Below, piece by piece: positions 34,220-44,700 of a stretch of DNA of 64,000 nt. The notes beneath the pieces were generated by a model, which saw only the letters and a list, made by a program, of their open reading frames with translations, was not told where the DNA came from and ran no database searches. Position numbers and translations under genes: made by a program. Every line of letters begins with the position of its first letter. The stretch's first letter is position 1. This DNA is from Hahella sp. HNIBRBA332 (GTDB taxonomy: Bacteria > Pseudomonadota > Gammaproteobacteria > Pseudomonadales > Oleiphilaceae), in assembly GCF_030719035.1 (NCBI RefSeq), contig NZ_CP132203.1, positions 1,612,001 to 1,676,000 of the forward strand, given 5' to 3'.

Positions 34220-34672
34220 ATGCGTTTTCTATGTCCCACACATGAAGAATGGTATTCGCTGCAACCTGAAGAGGAGCTGGTGAATAACTGGATGCACTGG
34301 ATGCATTTGTCCGGCTGCTATTATCAAAACTCACAATGGAACCGGGCCTTGCCCTATATCGGCAGTTCTTTCGATCTGGCCCGGCTGCTGTTGTCGCGAC
34401 AAGGCGAAGAGCGCAAGACGGCGATTACATTGCTGACCCTGTCCGGTATTTATCTGTCCAATGTGTTTCATCATATGGGCGATGAAGTGGAGTCCAACAC
34501 GGTGCTCAACACCGCCTGTGAATACTTGGCGCGCTTCAGCGAACCGACCACTAATTCCAGCGTGATGCAGTGTATGAGTTGTCTATCGGACACCCGCGCT
34601 CATGATATGTTCGTGGCGCATCATCTGAATATGCCGCTGGCGCGCCGCAGCAGTTCCCAGGCGACTCATTAG
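34220..34672 (+). CDS. Fur-regulated hypothetical protein
   Basis: Reading from ATG 34220 gives 150 residues (MRFLCPTHEEWYSLQ). GGAGG lies about 11 bases upstream, and the Fur box lies further up in the promoter. The protein is helical, with repeated Trp and His (NNWMHWMHLSGCYYQNSQWN) and a TPR-like helix pair LLTLSGIYLSNVFHHMGDEVESN. The upstream open frame is not used, by the Fur-box argument. No family was recognised. Iron control is well supported by the palindrome; the function is not. It converges on the host-attachment gene on the opposite strand. Confidence 0.7.
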   Translation: MRFLCPTHEEWYSLQPEEELVNNWMHWMHLSGCYYQNSQWNRALPYIGSSFDLARLLLSRQGEERKTAITLLTLSGIYLSNVFHHMGDEVESNTVLNTACEYLARFSEPTTNSSVMQCMSCLSDTRAHDMFVAHHLNMPLARRSSSQATH

Positions 34673-34716
34673 TCGCCTGGCGCTCGCTCAACGGTGTTAC
34701 TGCTCGCGCGGTGACG

Positions 34717-35145
34717 TTATAAATAGTCCGGCAGATGTCCCCGGATGTCCTTGATCGGGTGCACGGTGAGATTTTTATCGACCTCCGCCGCCACGCAATG
34801 ACGCACGTTGGCGTTCATCTGACGTCTTAACACGCCCAGAAAGGTGGGTTCGGAGAGAATGTACAACTTGTCATACTGCTTTTTGTTGAGCCCTTCGTTC
34901 AGGCGCTCATTGACGCGCTTGGCGAATCTCTCTACTTCTTCATGCTTTTTACGATCCGCTTCGCCGTAGGAGTGGTTGCCTGAGCCGTTCATCATTCCGC
35001 CGTTGCGGTCTGAGACGATTTCCTGTTCCATCAGTCGGTTGATAGGGTGGGTGAGGGTTTCCAGTTCCTGTAACGCGCCTTTCGGGGTGTCGCAGGAAAA
35101 CAGTCTGGCGTGGGTGGTGTCCGCCGCTAGTACCCATGTAGTCAT
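34717..35145 (-). CDS. Host attachment protein family (Host_attach)
   Basis: This 142-residue protein starts at ATG 35145 with AGAGGAG upstream; the frame extends 44 codons further but those look untranslated. It begins MTTWVLAADTTHARLFSCD, which matches the start of the Host_attach family, and ends with an LTVHPIKDIRGHLP segment typical of it. The acidic-basic middle (DRKKHEEVERFAKRVNERLNEGL) also fits. Members were named from plant-associated bacteria, but no clear function is known outside them. It is divergent from the HD-domain gene. Confidence 0.85.
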   Translation of the reverse strand: MTTWVLAADTTHARLFSCDTPKGALQELETLTHPINRLMEQEIVSDRNGGMMNGSGNHSYGEADRKKHEEVERFAKRVNERLNEGLNKKQYDKLYILSEPTFLGVLRRQMNANVRHCVAAEVDKNLTVHPIKDIRGHLPDYL

Positions 35146-35342
35146 AAAAACTCCTCTGGTTAACGGTTTTAGTAAGCAATCGCTGGTGCGGCATTCCGCC
35201 GCAATTACCGCCACACACTGCTTGAGTGTAACCCATACTTTGGAGAATCGCCTGAAACGGCGAAAAGCAGTAAACAAGACATCCCGGGTTCACCTGTCGC
35301 CATATTCCGCTATAATGGCGCGTCGGCGCACAACGCCGATGG

Positions 35343-35996
35343 ATGGCGGATAACAACTCAGTGCGGTTCGCTCCGCTAAAAATCAAGTATCGGACAGCCG
35401 GTTCAACCGGAAAAATATTGGGAAACACCAAAGACGATTTCGATTTTTCGACCTCTTTCTTTTCTTCCTCCTCAACGACTTCTTCCGAAGTCACCTTGCA
35501 TCAAGCTGCGGTCATCGCAGCGCATCCAGCGACTAAAGAATATCTGTCAGGTCTGTTATGGGATCTGGACGGCGTGCGTCAACCATTGCGTTATCACCCT
35601 GAAGAAGATGCGCTCTATCACTCATTACAAGTGTTCGAACTGGCCTACGCCGAAACCCGGGACCCGGAGCTTTGGGCCGCTGCGCTCTTTCATGACATAG
35701 GCAAAAGCGTCGATCAGCAGGATCACTGCGCGGTCGGCGCCGCCATGGTGCGGGGCGTGCTGTCCAGCCGGGTGGAGTGGTTGATCGCTCATCATCTGGA
35801 TCTGTTGCTGGCGCCGCAGCGCACGCGTCGACGCCTGAGCGGCTCTACGCGTCTGCAGGACTTGATCTGCCTGCGGCGCTGGGATCTGGGCGGACGCTCG
35901 CTTACCGCTAAAGTACGCAACCCGGAGCTGGCGCTGCAATTGACGCTGGATGCATTGGTCGCCGCTGGCGCGCAGCATTCTGATTCAGCGTCTTAA
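35343..35996 (+). CDS. HD-domain phosphohydrolase-like protein
   Basis: This 217-residue protein has a metal-dependent HD domain: H93, then FHDIG with H117 and D118, and H128 in DHCAVGAAMVRGVL. A serine-rich, probably disordered first 50 residues precede the domain. Such domains hydrolyse phosphate esters, including nucleotides. A nucleotidyltransferase-fold gene follows 80 bp downstream in the same direction; enzymes of these two folds often act as a pair. The exact substrate is unknown. Confidence 0.85.
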   Translation: MADNNSVRFAPLKIKYRTAGSTGKILGNTKDDFDFSTSFFSSSSTTSSEVTLHQAAVIAAHPATKEYLSGLLWDLDGVRQPLRYHPEEDALYHSLQVFELAYAETRDPELWAAALFHDIGKSVDQQDHCAVGAAMVRGVLSSRVEWLIAHHLDLLLAPQRTRRRLSGSTRLQDLICLRRWDLGGRSLTAKVRNPELALQLTLDALVAAGAQHSDSAS

Positions 35997-36076
35997 GGCC
36001 GCGCAGGCGCAGTGATGCGCCAGCTAATTAAGATATCAATTTGATTTTCACGGCGCAGATCCGCGCCGGTCCATTT

Positions 36077-36745
36077 ATGAAAAATAAACGTAATAACCGC
36101 ATTCGCCGCCTGTTGGTGATTGAGGCGGCGCGCCTGATGTATGAAGAAGGCGTGGATCAGTATCTGGACGCCAAGCGTAAGGCGGCGAAACGGTTGGTGG
36201 GCGGCTATACGCTGCACTTGCCCTCCAATGGGGAAATCTCCGAGGAAATATACCGCATGGCGCGTTTTGAAGAGCCTGACGCGGTAGCGCAGAGGCTATT
36301 CAGCATGCGGATCCTGGCGATGGATGTGATGGAGCAACTGACGCTGTTCAATCCGCGACTGATTGGCTCGGTCAGCACCGGCCGCATACGCGCCAGCAGC
36401 GATATTGATCTGCACGTGTTCGTCGATATGCCGGAGACGCTGTTTCGCTATCTCGATGAATTGGCGTGGCCGTATGAAACCAAGAGCGTTTGCATACGCA
36501 AAGAGGGTCGTTTTATGGAGTTCACCCATGTCTATCTGGATATGGAGTTTCCCGTGGAGTTATCGGTGTATCCCTTGCAGGACTTGCGGGTAAGGGGGCG
36601 CAGCAGCACTGATGGCAAGCCTATTGACCGCCTTTCCGTGGGACGCTTGCGGACGCTGATCATGCATGAACATCCTGAGCAATGGGAGGCGTTGATTTAT
36701 GGCGGCGGTGTCGATGAAGTCTGCGTTGAAGCGCTTGCGGACTGA
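36077..36745 (+). CDS. Nucleotidyltransferase-fold protein
   Basis: From ATG 36077 this is a 222-residue protein; the frame is open 12 codons further to a TTG that cannot be excluded. The nucleotidyltransferase motif GSVSTGRIRASSDIDLHVFV (about 97-116) has the conserved G-S-x3-G and two aspartates in SDID needed for metal binding. The first 90 residues are a basic helical region with RRLLVIEAARLMYEEGVDQYLDAKRK-like stretches. It follows an HD-domain gene, so nucleotide transfer and removal may be paired. Confidence 0.75.
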   Translation: MKNKRNNRIRRLLVIEAARLMYEEGVDQYLDAKRKAAKRLVGGYTLHLPSNGEISEEIYRMARFEEPDAVAQRLFSMRILAMDVMEQLTLFNPRLIGSVSTGRIRASSDIDLHVFVDMPETLFRYLDELAWPYETKSVCIRKEGRFMEFTHVYLDMEFPVELSVYPLQDLRVRGRSSTDGKPIDRLSVGRLRTLIMHEHPEQWEALIYGGGVDEVCVEALAD

Positions 36746-37093
36746 GCTTACGGCGAGATGGCCAAAGGTTAATACACGGCGTGGCGATGATCTCCGCCCT
36801 TGTGACTGACGGCTAAAATAAGTATGGTCAATAAATGACCGGCGCTGGTCGCCGGTTCAACATGCAAAGGGTGTCGCGTGTTCGTGAGGAGCAGATTTGG
36901 CTCTTCGTCTTTATCGCCGATGAGGTTTTCGGGCGATAAAAAACCGACGCGACGCTATATGGAAAAGGGAGGATTGCAATGGCGCGGTATCCGACGATAA
37001 CCGTACAAAGCAACCAAACTGCAGGATGTCGGGCGTGTGGACGCCTGCTGTGGATCGACGCGTCAAACCCAATCTGATGTGACTGGGACCGCA

Positions 37094-37870
37094 ATGACGC
37101 GCGGATTGTCTTTAAAGACCTCGATGATTCTGGGAATTGTCGGGGTCACCGTGATCGTAGCGTTGCTGTACGCATTCGACGTACACCGCGATATCGTCCA
37201 TCTATTGGAGTGGATGGATCAACAGGGACCGGCGGCGGGAGCGATTTTCGTCGCGCTAATGGCCGCTGCGGTGGTGTTGTTGGCTCCTGGTGTATTTTTC
37301 ACCACCGGCGCGGGATTCGTCTTCGGGGTCGTCGCCGGCGCCATATACGTGATCGTCGGTACGGCGTTGGGTTCCATCGCGGCCTTTGTCATCGCCCGGC
37401 GCGGCTTCGGTGAGAAGGCGACAGCCTATGTGCGCTCTCACGCCAAAATCAGATTGGTCGATGCGGAAGTCAGTCACCAAGGCTGGAAATTGGTGATGTT
37501 GACTCGGCTTGTGCCTCTCTTTCCTTTCAAAGTGTCCAATTATCTGTTCGGCCTCAGTCGCTTCTCTCTCAAGGACTTCGCCATCGGCAACACCATCGGA
37601 ATCATCCCGTACTCCGTGCATAACGTGTATGTCGGTTCGCTTGCGGCGGACGCGCTCAGTGTCTCCGTGGGCGCCGCGCAGCGCAGTCCCTGGCAGTGGG
37701 CGATATATCTAGGCGGTTTCGCAGCGTTAGCGGTGTTTCTCGTCTATTTGAATCGCATGGCCAAACGGATTCTGGCGACCTATGAGCTGGAGCAGCGGGA
37801 CGCGCCGAAGGTCCCGGGCGCAACGGCGGGGTCGCCCGTGAATGGAGGAGAAGAACAATGCCGTGGATGA
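37094..37870 (+). CDS. VTT-domain (DedA/TVP38-like) membrane protein
   Basis: This 258-residue protein starts at ATG 37094, though a GTG 19 codons upstream is in frame. It has 5-6 membrane segments. The SNARE-associated (VTT) core is AAAVVLLAPGVFFTTGAGFVFGVVAGAIYVIVG, then TRLVPLFPFKVSNYLFGLSRFSLKDFAIGNTIGIIPY. The family moves or scrambles lipids. Its last 13 bp overlap the start of the next gene, which is preceded by GGAGGAGAAG. This ties it to the glycosidase-like and glycosyltransferase genes and hints at a glycolipid or envelope polysaccharide role. Confidence 0.85.
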   Translation: MTRGLSLKTSMILGIVGVTVIVALLYAFDVHRDIVHLLEWMDQQGPAAGAIFVALMAAAVVLLAPGVFFTTGAGFVFGVVAGAIYVIVGTALGSIAAFVIARRGFGEKATAYVRSHAKIRLVDAEVSHQGWKLVMLTRLVPLFPFKVSNYLFGLSRFSLKDFAIGNTIGIIPYSVHNVYVGSLAADALSVSVGAAQRSPWQWAIYLGGFAALAVFLVYLNRMAKRILATYELEQRDAPKVPGATAGSPVNGGEEQCRG

Positions 37871-40116
37871 AATGGTTGCCCTGGCGCTACATCATTAGCC
37901 GCTTCGCCCGCGCACACGGGTTTCTGGACCCGGTGGCGGTGCTGTCGCATTTACACCGGTTTTCCCAGCCTTCGGAAGTGACGGAGCCTATTGAACTGTT
38001 GCGGGCGGGCGCGGTTTTTCACGCCCGGGGATTCATTAACAGCCGGGTTATTCAGCACAACCTGGACTGGGTCTGGCCATATTGGATCACCCGTCAGTTT
38101 GATCCGGCTGACCCGTCTTTCGTACCCCGCGCTTTCAGTCTCACTCACGTTAACCTGACCCATCGCAACTGGACCGCCGTGGGATTGCCGGACTTGCAGG
38201 AGACGCCGCTGGTCGATCCTCGCGGACTGTTGACGCCGCTGTGGGACGGCTGGTCGCTGGACGCCTGGATCGTTACCGCCGACGGCGACATTTTGGTTCC
38301 CTCCCGCTCGACGGAGACCCGGCAGGCATTGCATACGGAGGCTTTGAGCGTCGTCACGGAAACAGACGAACTGGACATGCGCTTGCGCGTTGAAGCGCAA
38401 GTGGTCATGCGCGACGGCGCGCCGGTGTGTCTGTTGGACATGACCGGGCATGCGGGACGCGACGCCTGGCTGGTGTTGGCGCTGCGTCCGTATAACCCGG
38501 AAGGCGTGCGCTTTATTCATGAAGTGACATTGAACCCGCAGCGCAACGGCTGGGCGGTGGACAATGAGCGCCAAGTGGCGTTCAGCGATCCCGTTGATCG
38601 CCATCACGTCTCCGACTATCGGCAAGGGGATGTTTATATTCATTTGCGTGACGCCAAGGACCAGGAGTCCGGAGAATGCGACATCGGCATGGTCACCGCC
38701 GCCGCCATGTTCGCGATCCCCGCAGGCGGCGCCCGCAAGGTGCAGGCGCGGATTCCGCTGCCGGAATCGGGAGATGAGAAACCGGGCGACTGGCGGGCAT
38801 GTCTGAGCGAATGCTGCCAGCTGCAAACTACTGATGAACAGGTTCAATTTCTCTATGACGCCGCAGTGCGCACCCTGACTCTGTTGTCTCCCGGGGAAGT
38901 ATACGCCGGCCCCTATACCTACAAACGTTTCTGGTTCCGGGATGCGGCGTTCATCATTCATGGTCTGTTGTGCCTGGGGCTGACCCAGCGGGCGGAACGG
39001 GCATTGGATCGTTTCCCCAAACTGCAGGACCTTAACGGCTACTTTCATTCCCAGGCGGGAGAGTGGGACTCCAATGGCGAGGCGATCTGGATCATGCAAC
39101 GCTTCTGCGAGCTGACCGGAACCAGACCGAAGAACGCCTGGCGCGACGCCGCCCGCTCCGGCGCGCGCTGGATTCTGCGCAAACGCGAGCCCAACGACGG
39201 CGCGCCTCATGCAGGGCTATTACCGGCTGGATTCAGCGCGGAACATTTGGGTCCCAATGACTATTATTACTGGGACGACTTTTGGGGCGTGGCCGGTTTA
39301 CGCGCCGCCGCGCGCATGATGGACGGCTATGACAAATTGGCGGCGGCGGAATTCGAACGTGAGGCGGAAATCTTTCAGCAGGCCGTCGACATTAGTCTTC
39401 ATCGCGCCTCAGAGCGACTGGGTCGACCGGGCATGCCGGCGTCGCCGTATCGACGTTTGGACGCGGGCGCTATTGGATCAGTGGCCGCCGGGTATCCATT
39501 ACAGGTTTGTGCGGCGGACGACCCCCGTCTGCTGGATACGGTGGAGTTCCTGCTCGCCAACTGTTTTTACAAGGGCGGGTTCTTTCAGGACGTGATTCAC
39601 TCCGGCGTGAATATCTACCTGACCTTGCATGTGGCGCAGGTGTTGCTGCGCGCCGGAGATCCCCGCTACGAGGCGTTGATGCAGGCGGCGGCGGATTTGG
39701 CTTCGCCTACCGGCCAGTGGCCGGAGGCGGTGCACCCGGCCACTGGCGGAGGTTGTATGGGCGATGGGCAACACGCCTGGGCGGCGGTGGAATGGATTTT
39801 ATTACTACGCAATTGTTTCGTGCGGGAAGAAGAGGGCAAGCTGATTTTAGTGTCCGGCGTGCCCCGGCGCTGGCTGGAGGATGATCAGACTGTCACCTTC
39901 GGGCCCACGCCGACCCGTTTTGGTACGATCAGCGTCAAGCTGATCGGCGAGGGCGTCGGCGCCAGCGTCGGCGGCGGGGGCATGGTGCGAGTCAGTTGGG
40001 AAGCGGAGTGGTTTGACGCAGCGCCGGCGATGGAAGTGAGACTTCCGGGCGTCGCTCCAATGGAAGCGCCCCAGGAACGTAATTTCGTTGATATCAATCT
40101 GGAGGATTCTCGATGA
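37858..40116 (+). CDS. Large six-hairpin (GH15-like) glycosidase family protein
   Basis: This 752-residue cytoplasmic protein resembles proteins with an (alpha/alpha)6 toroid. Around residues 340-370, VYAGPYTYKRFWFRDAAFIIHGLL is the usual substrate-site segment; HSQAGEWDSNGEAIWIMQRFCELTG follows, then DYYYWDDFWGVAGLRAAARM and PTGQWPEAVHPATGGGCMGDGQHAWAAVEWI near 650. The first 330 residues are beta-rich, like the N-terminal domain of GH15-type enzymes. It may cleave or release glucose-containing glycans. The stop overlaps the next start by 4 bp (ATGA). Confidence 0.75.
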   Translation: MPWMKWLPWRYIISRFARAHGFLDPVAVLSHLHRFSQPSEVTEPIELLRAGAVFHARGFINSRVIQHNLDWVWPYWITRQFDPADPSFVPRAFSLTHVNLTHRNWTAVGLPDLQETPLVDPRGLLTPLWDGWSLDAWIVTADGDILVPSRSTETRQALHTEALSVVTETDELDMRLRVEAQVVMRDGAPVCLLDMTGHAGRDAWLVLALRPYNPEGVRFIHEVTLNPQRNGWAVDNERQVAFSDPVDRHHVSDYRQGDVYIHLRDAKDQESGECDIGMVTAAAMFAIPAGGARKVQARIPLPESGDEKPGDWRACLSECCQLQTTDEQVQFLYDAAVRTLTLLSPGEVYAGPYTYKRFWFRDAAFIIHGLLCLGLTQRAERALDRFPKLQDLNGYFHSQAGEWDSNGEAIWIMQRFCELTGTRPKNAWRDAARSGARWILRKREPNDGAPHAGLLPAGFSAEHLGPNDYYYWDDFWGVAGLRAAARMMDGYDKLAAAEFEREAEIFQQAVDISLHRASERLGRPGMPASPYRRLDAGAIGSVAAGYPLQVCAADDPRLLDTVEFLLANCFYKGGFFQDVIHSGVNIYLTLHVAQVLLRAGDPRYEALMQAAADLASPTGQWPEAVHPATGGGCMGDGQHAWAAVEWILLLRNCFVREEEGKLILVSGVPRRWLEDDQTVTFGPTPTRFGTISVKLIGEGVGASVGGGGMVRVSWEAEWFDAAPAMEVRLPGVAPMEAPQERNFVDINLEDSR

Positions 40117-41414
40117 ATATCGTCATGGTCACCAACACGTATCTGCCTCATGTGGGCGGCGTGGCCCGGTCGGTGGAGAGCTTTACGCGGGAATATCGGC
40201 GACGCGGTCATAAGGTGTTGGTGATCGCGCCGGAGTTTCCCAATCAGCCGCAGGAGGAAGAGGGCGTCATCAGAGTTCCCGCCATTCAGAACTTCAATGG
40301 CAGTGACTTTTCGATGGTGCTGCCTGTTCCCGGTCTGCTGGGGGAAGCCCTGGACGCCTTTCAACCGGATATCGTGCATTCGCACCATCCCTATCTGCTG
40401 GGGATGACCGCGCTACGAGTCGCCCGGTATCGGGAGACGCCGCTGGTGTTCACTCATCACACGCTGTATGAGGAGTACACCCATTATGTGCCCGCGGACA
40501 GGCCGCTGTTCAAACGCTTTGTGGTCGAGTTGGCCACCATCTACGCCAATATGACTGACCGTGTGTTCGCACCCAGCGACAGCGTCGCCAGACTGATCCG
40601 GGAGCGCGGCGTGCGCATGCCCATCAGCGTCGTTCCCACCGGCGTGAAATTGCAGGATTTTCAGCGAGGCGAGGGCGGCCTGTTTCGTCACTCCGTGGGC
40701 ATTTCTCAGGAGGCGTATGTCATTGGTCATGTGGGACGGCTGGCGCCCGAGAAGAATCTGAAGTTCCTGGCGGAAGCGGTGGCGGCCTTTATGTTGCTCA
40801 ACCGCTATGCGCACTTTCTGGTCGTGGGAGAAGGGCCCTCGGAAGCCGAGATGCGCGATGTGTTCCATCGCTATGGTCTCGCCGATCGATTGCATTTCGC
40901 TGGCCAGTTACAACTCCCTCACCTGGCTGACGCCTATCACGCCATGGATGTGTTTGCGTTCAGCTCGCAAAGTGAAACCCAGGGCATGGTGCTCACTGAA
41001 GCGATGGCGGCGGGAGTTCCGGTGGCCGCTCTGGACGGCGCCGGGGTGCGAGAAGTGGTGATAGACCAGGAAAACGGCTATCTGATCAAAGAGCCCTCCA
41101 TCGTCGAATTTATTGGCGCGTTGCAACACTTCGGCGCGCAGAGCCGGGTTGAGCGCCGGCGTATGCAGGAATGCGCGCGGCTGACGGCGGAGAGTTTTTC
41201 TCTCAGCGCCACCGCCGAGGCCGCCTTGCGGCATTACGAGAGCTTGCAACGGCTGGCCCATATCTCCGAACCGGAGACTGAAGAGCAATGGGAGCGCGTT
41301 CTCAACCTCATCAAGGCGGAATGGAACATCGTTAAAGGCATGGCGGGCGCCGCAGGCGCGGCCATAGTCGGCGGCGGCGTGAGCTCCCAGGAGTGCGAAC
41401 AGGACAGGGGCTGA
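40113..41414 (+). CDS. Glycosyltransferase family 4
   Basis: This 433-residue enzyme has the two-domain GT-B fold. N-terminal motifs are TNTYLPHVGGVARSVESFTREY and VHSHHPYLLG. In the second half VGRLAPEKNLKFLAEA and FSSQSETQGMVLTEAMAAGVPVAAL (EX7E motif) fit GT4. It resembles diacylglycerol glucosyltransferases. The start overlaps the end of the GH15-like gene. The last 40 residues carry an Ala/Gly-rich hydrophobic helix (MAGAAGAAIVGGGVS). It closes the operon with the VTT protein, so a membrane glycolipid route is likely. Confidence 0.88.
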   Translation: MNIVMVTNTYLPHVGGVARSVESFTREYRRRGHKVLVIAPEFPNQPQEEEGVIRVPAIQNFNGSDFSMVLPVPGLLGEALDAFQPDIVHSHHPYLLGMTALRVARYRETPLVFTHHTLYEEYTHYVPADRPLFKRFVVELATIYANMTDRVFAPSDSVARLIRERGVRMPISVVPTGVKLQDFQRGEGGLFRHSVGISQEAYVIGHVGRLAPEKNLKFLAEAVAAFMLLNRYAHFLVVGEGPSEAEMRDVFHRYGLADRLHFAGQLQLPHLADAYHAMDVFAFSSQSETQGMVLTEAMAAGVPVAALDGAGVREVVIDQENGYLIKEPSIVEFIGALQHFGAQSRVERRRMQECARLTAESFSLSATAEAALRHYESLQRLAHISEPETEEQWERVLNLIKAEWNIVKGMAGAAGAAIVGGGVSSQECEQDRG

Positions 41415-41446
41415 GCCTGCCTTGAGGCCCTGCCGGCGGCCTCATT

Positions 41447-41467
41447 CGCCCTGTTAATAACAGGGCG
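41447..41467. repeat. 10-1-10 inverted repeat (terminator or operator)
   Basis: CGCCCTGTTA, a single A, and TAACAGGGCG make a perfect palindrome of 21 bp. It lies 33 bp after the glycosyltransferase and about 260 bp before the retron operon. It could be a terminator stem without a clear U tract, or an operator. Bases 41468-41723 hold the probable retron-operon promoter; no consensus was identified with confidence. Confidence 0.6.
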
Positions 41468-41723
41468 CAACCCTCTGTCGGCAAAGGATAAAAAACGTCT
41501 AAACTTTTCGTTTCGCTATGTTATTCTTACTCCCTTTCATTCTCCGCTCCTAAGCGCCTGTGGCTGAAATTTCCGTTCATCGCGTTTTAATCATGGCGAT
41601 GTTCGGGTAACTCACGAAAGCGAGATGGGACACTCGTTTGAATCAGCGCAAGGCTTCGCCAGTGAAGGCCGCAATATTAATTCGGAGCGACGCATCCCGT
41701 TATCCCGTAAGGATAAAGCCGAT

Positions 41724-44700
41724 ATGAAGCTGATAAAAAAGGCCAGCCTGCATTTTCAGGAAGGAAACTCCAATAAAGTTTACGAGGTTGAGCTGAGCGA
41801 AGCTGCCAGCCGCAAGGACGACCGTTTCCTGGTCAATTTCCGCTACGGCCGCCAGGGCGGCGCGTTGCGCGAAGGCACCAAAACCCCCACGCCGGTAACG
41901 CTGGAAGAGGCGGAAAGGCTGTTTGACAGTGTCGTCGTCTCTAAAACCAACAAAGGCTATTACGATGTCGCTCACGGCGCGCCCGCAGCCTCAACGACGA
42001 GCGCCGAAGCCAGACCTGTTCTGCAGGAAGGGCCGACGGACCTGTTGGTGAAGCTGCTGGAAAAGCTGCGACAGGAATGGGATAACGGCAAACGGGCCCG
42101 ACTGATCTGGCGTTTGGGAGAATTGGGGCGCCCTGAAGCCGGGCAAGAGCTGGCGGCGTGCGTCGGCAAAGGGGATTGGCTGCAGGACTTCGCCGTCGCC
42201 TGGTCGTTGGGACGCATCCGCGCTATAGACTATATGGAAGATCTGCACCGCTTGCAGAATTCGAAGAACAGCACCGTCAGCGCCATGGCGTTTGAGTCGA
42301 TACTGGCCCTGACGGAGCCCTCGCAAAGAATGACGCTACTGCAAACGCAATGGAATCAGATGCCCTCGCCATTGCAACAGGCGCTGACCTCCGGCGACGA
42401 CGTGGGCGTGCGTCTGCAACTGGAAAACGGGCTGAACGCCGCGCCCGCCGGCGCCAATGATCTGCTGAAAAACGCGTATCTGCTGGCGCTCCATTATCCT
42501 GCACTTTATCAGGCGCTGTACGGCTGGCTCAGTCAGTGCAAGCTGGCGCCTGGCGTATTCAGTGGCGTACGTTATATCTACAAAGCCGCCGAGTTCCGTC
42601 TGGACGCCCCGATGTTCGCCCTGTTGGCGCGTCGTTTTGAAACCAGTCGTGAATTCTTCCAATACCAATGGGACTGGGCCTGGTTGCCGGGCGTGGGCAG
42701 CTTCAAGCCGAGAAGCGAGCTGAAAAAGCCGGACCCCAAGGTCGCTTACTCCAATAAAACCCGCAACTACCTGCGTCGTCGTAGCTGGCGCAGCATCAAG
42801 CGTATCGGGCAGGTGGGCGATTTGCGCTATGTCGATATGGCCACGGAAATGCTGTTGACGGTTTCGGATGCGGACGCGGGACAGACTCGCAAAGCGGATA
42901 TCTATCGCTGGGAGCGTAACGGCCGGCGTTATGAGCACAAGCTGGTCGCGCGTAACGTCTATGATTATTACGCAGGCTTGATCGCCTTCAACCACATTCT
43001 GCGGGGCGACAGCGCTCAGTATAAATTGGCGCCGAGCGGACGCGCCTGGCTGAAAGTCGAAGCAGAAAGCGCGGCGGACGCGGACGCCCGTGAAGAAGCT
43101 TTTTCGCATTTATGGGATCAGCGTCCCGACTGCGCGTTGCGTCTGTTGCTGGAAAGCCAGTGTGAGCCGGTGCATGAATTCGCCTGCAAGGTATTGGCTG
43201 CGAATACGTCTTTTTGCGCAGAGATCGCCGTCTCTGCTATTGAGCGCCTGCTGCGCAGCCGCTATGAAGCGACTCAGCGATTTGCGTTGCAGTTGGCGCG
43301 GACCCGCCTTGACGGCCATATCGAACACGGCCTGTTGCTGGCGCTGCTGAACAGCGGCCTGGATGAAGCGCGGGCGTTAGGGATGGAAATTCTGACGCGA
43401 ATGCCCCAGGCGACGCTGGTCGAAGCGCCGTTGCTGGCTGCGTTGTTGCTGGCGCAGTACGAAGAAGTACGCCGCTTTGCGGCGGACAAGACCGCGCAAC
43501 ATCCGTGGACGACGTCGGATCAGGCGCAATGCCTGCACACTCTGATCGAGCAGGCGTTGCAAACGACCCCTGAACTGCCGCCGGCCCTGGCGCAGGAATC
43601 CCATGCGGTGTGGTTGGCGGATTTCTGTATCGCCCGCTTCGTCGACGCCTGCCGGGAATTGTCCCTGCACTTGATCGACCGCCTGCTGGCGGAGCGCAAC
43701 ACGGCGTTGCAATTGTTCGGCGCGCGCTTGCTGGTGGCTCATGGCGTCGGTTTTGGCGATATTCCCGAACGCCTGCTGCAACACATCATGCAGTCGGATT
43801 CGTCAGCGGTGCGCGCATGCCAGACTCTGTTGCTGGGCAAGCAGCCGGATGCCGAACTGGTCAAACAAGCGGGCGTGCTTGCACTGCAATTCTTTGAAGG
43901 CGAGGCGGATGACCGCAGCGCCGCGGCGGCGATTCTGAAGCGTTTGGCGCTGGCGCAACGGGAATGGGCGGAGGCGATTTTGCACCACTTATTACCGTAT
44001 ACGTTCCGCAGCGAGAAACAGGACGGTCAACGGGAAGAGTGGCTGGCGTTCTTCAAAGACGCACTCAACGCGGCGTTCGACGCCGTGGACGATAACACCT
44101 GCTGGCGCCTGCTGCAGGCGCAATCCATCGGTGCGCAACAGATAGGCGCACTGCTGTTGCAGGCGCGCAGTCCATTGCAGTTTAGCGTCCGTCAGTGGGC
44201 GCAGTTGGCGAAGCATCCCGATGTGGCGGTGCGTCAATACGCCTATAACGCCTATGAAGCCAACCCGGATCGTATTCTGGCCGAGGTTCGCGACGGATTG
44301 CGCATTCTGGACTCTGACTGGGATGACTGCCGCGAATTCGGCTTCGCCTTCTTCCGCAGCCATTATGAGGAAGCCGGCGAAACACTGTGGACTCCTGATC
44401 TGGTGGTTTATCTGTGCGATAGCGTGCGGCCGGACGTACAGCGTTATGGCATGGAACTGTTGCAGCGTTTCTTCCAGGAGCAGAATGGCGTTGAGTATCT
44501 GTTGAAGCTCAGTCAGCATCCCTCCGCTAATGTGCAGTTTTTCGTGAGCAACTTCCTCAATGAATACGCCGCCGGACACCCGGAGCGTATTCTCAGTCTG
44601 CAAGGCTACTTCACCACGGTGTTGTCGCAGGTGAATCGCAGCCGGGTCTGTAAGGATCGCATTCTGGCCTTCTTATCCGAACAGTCTTTACTCGACGCAC

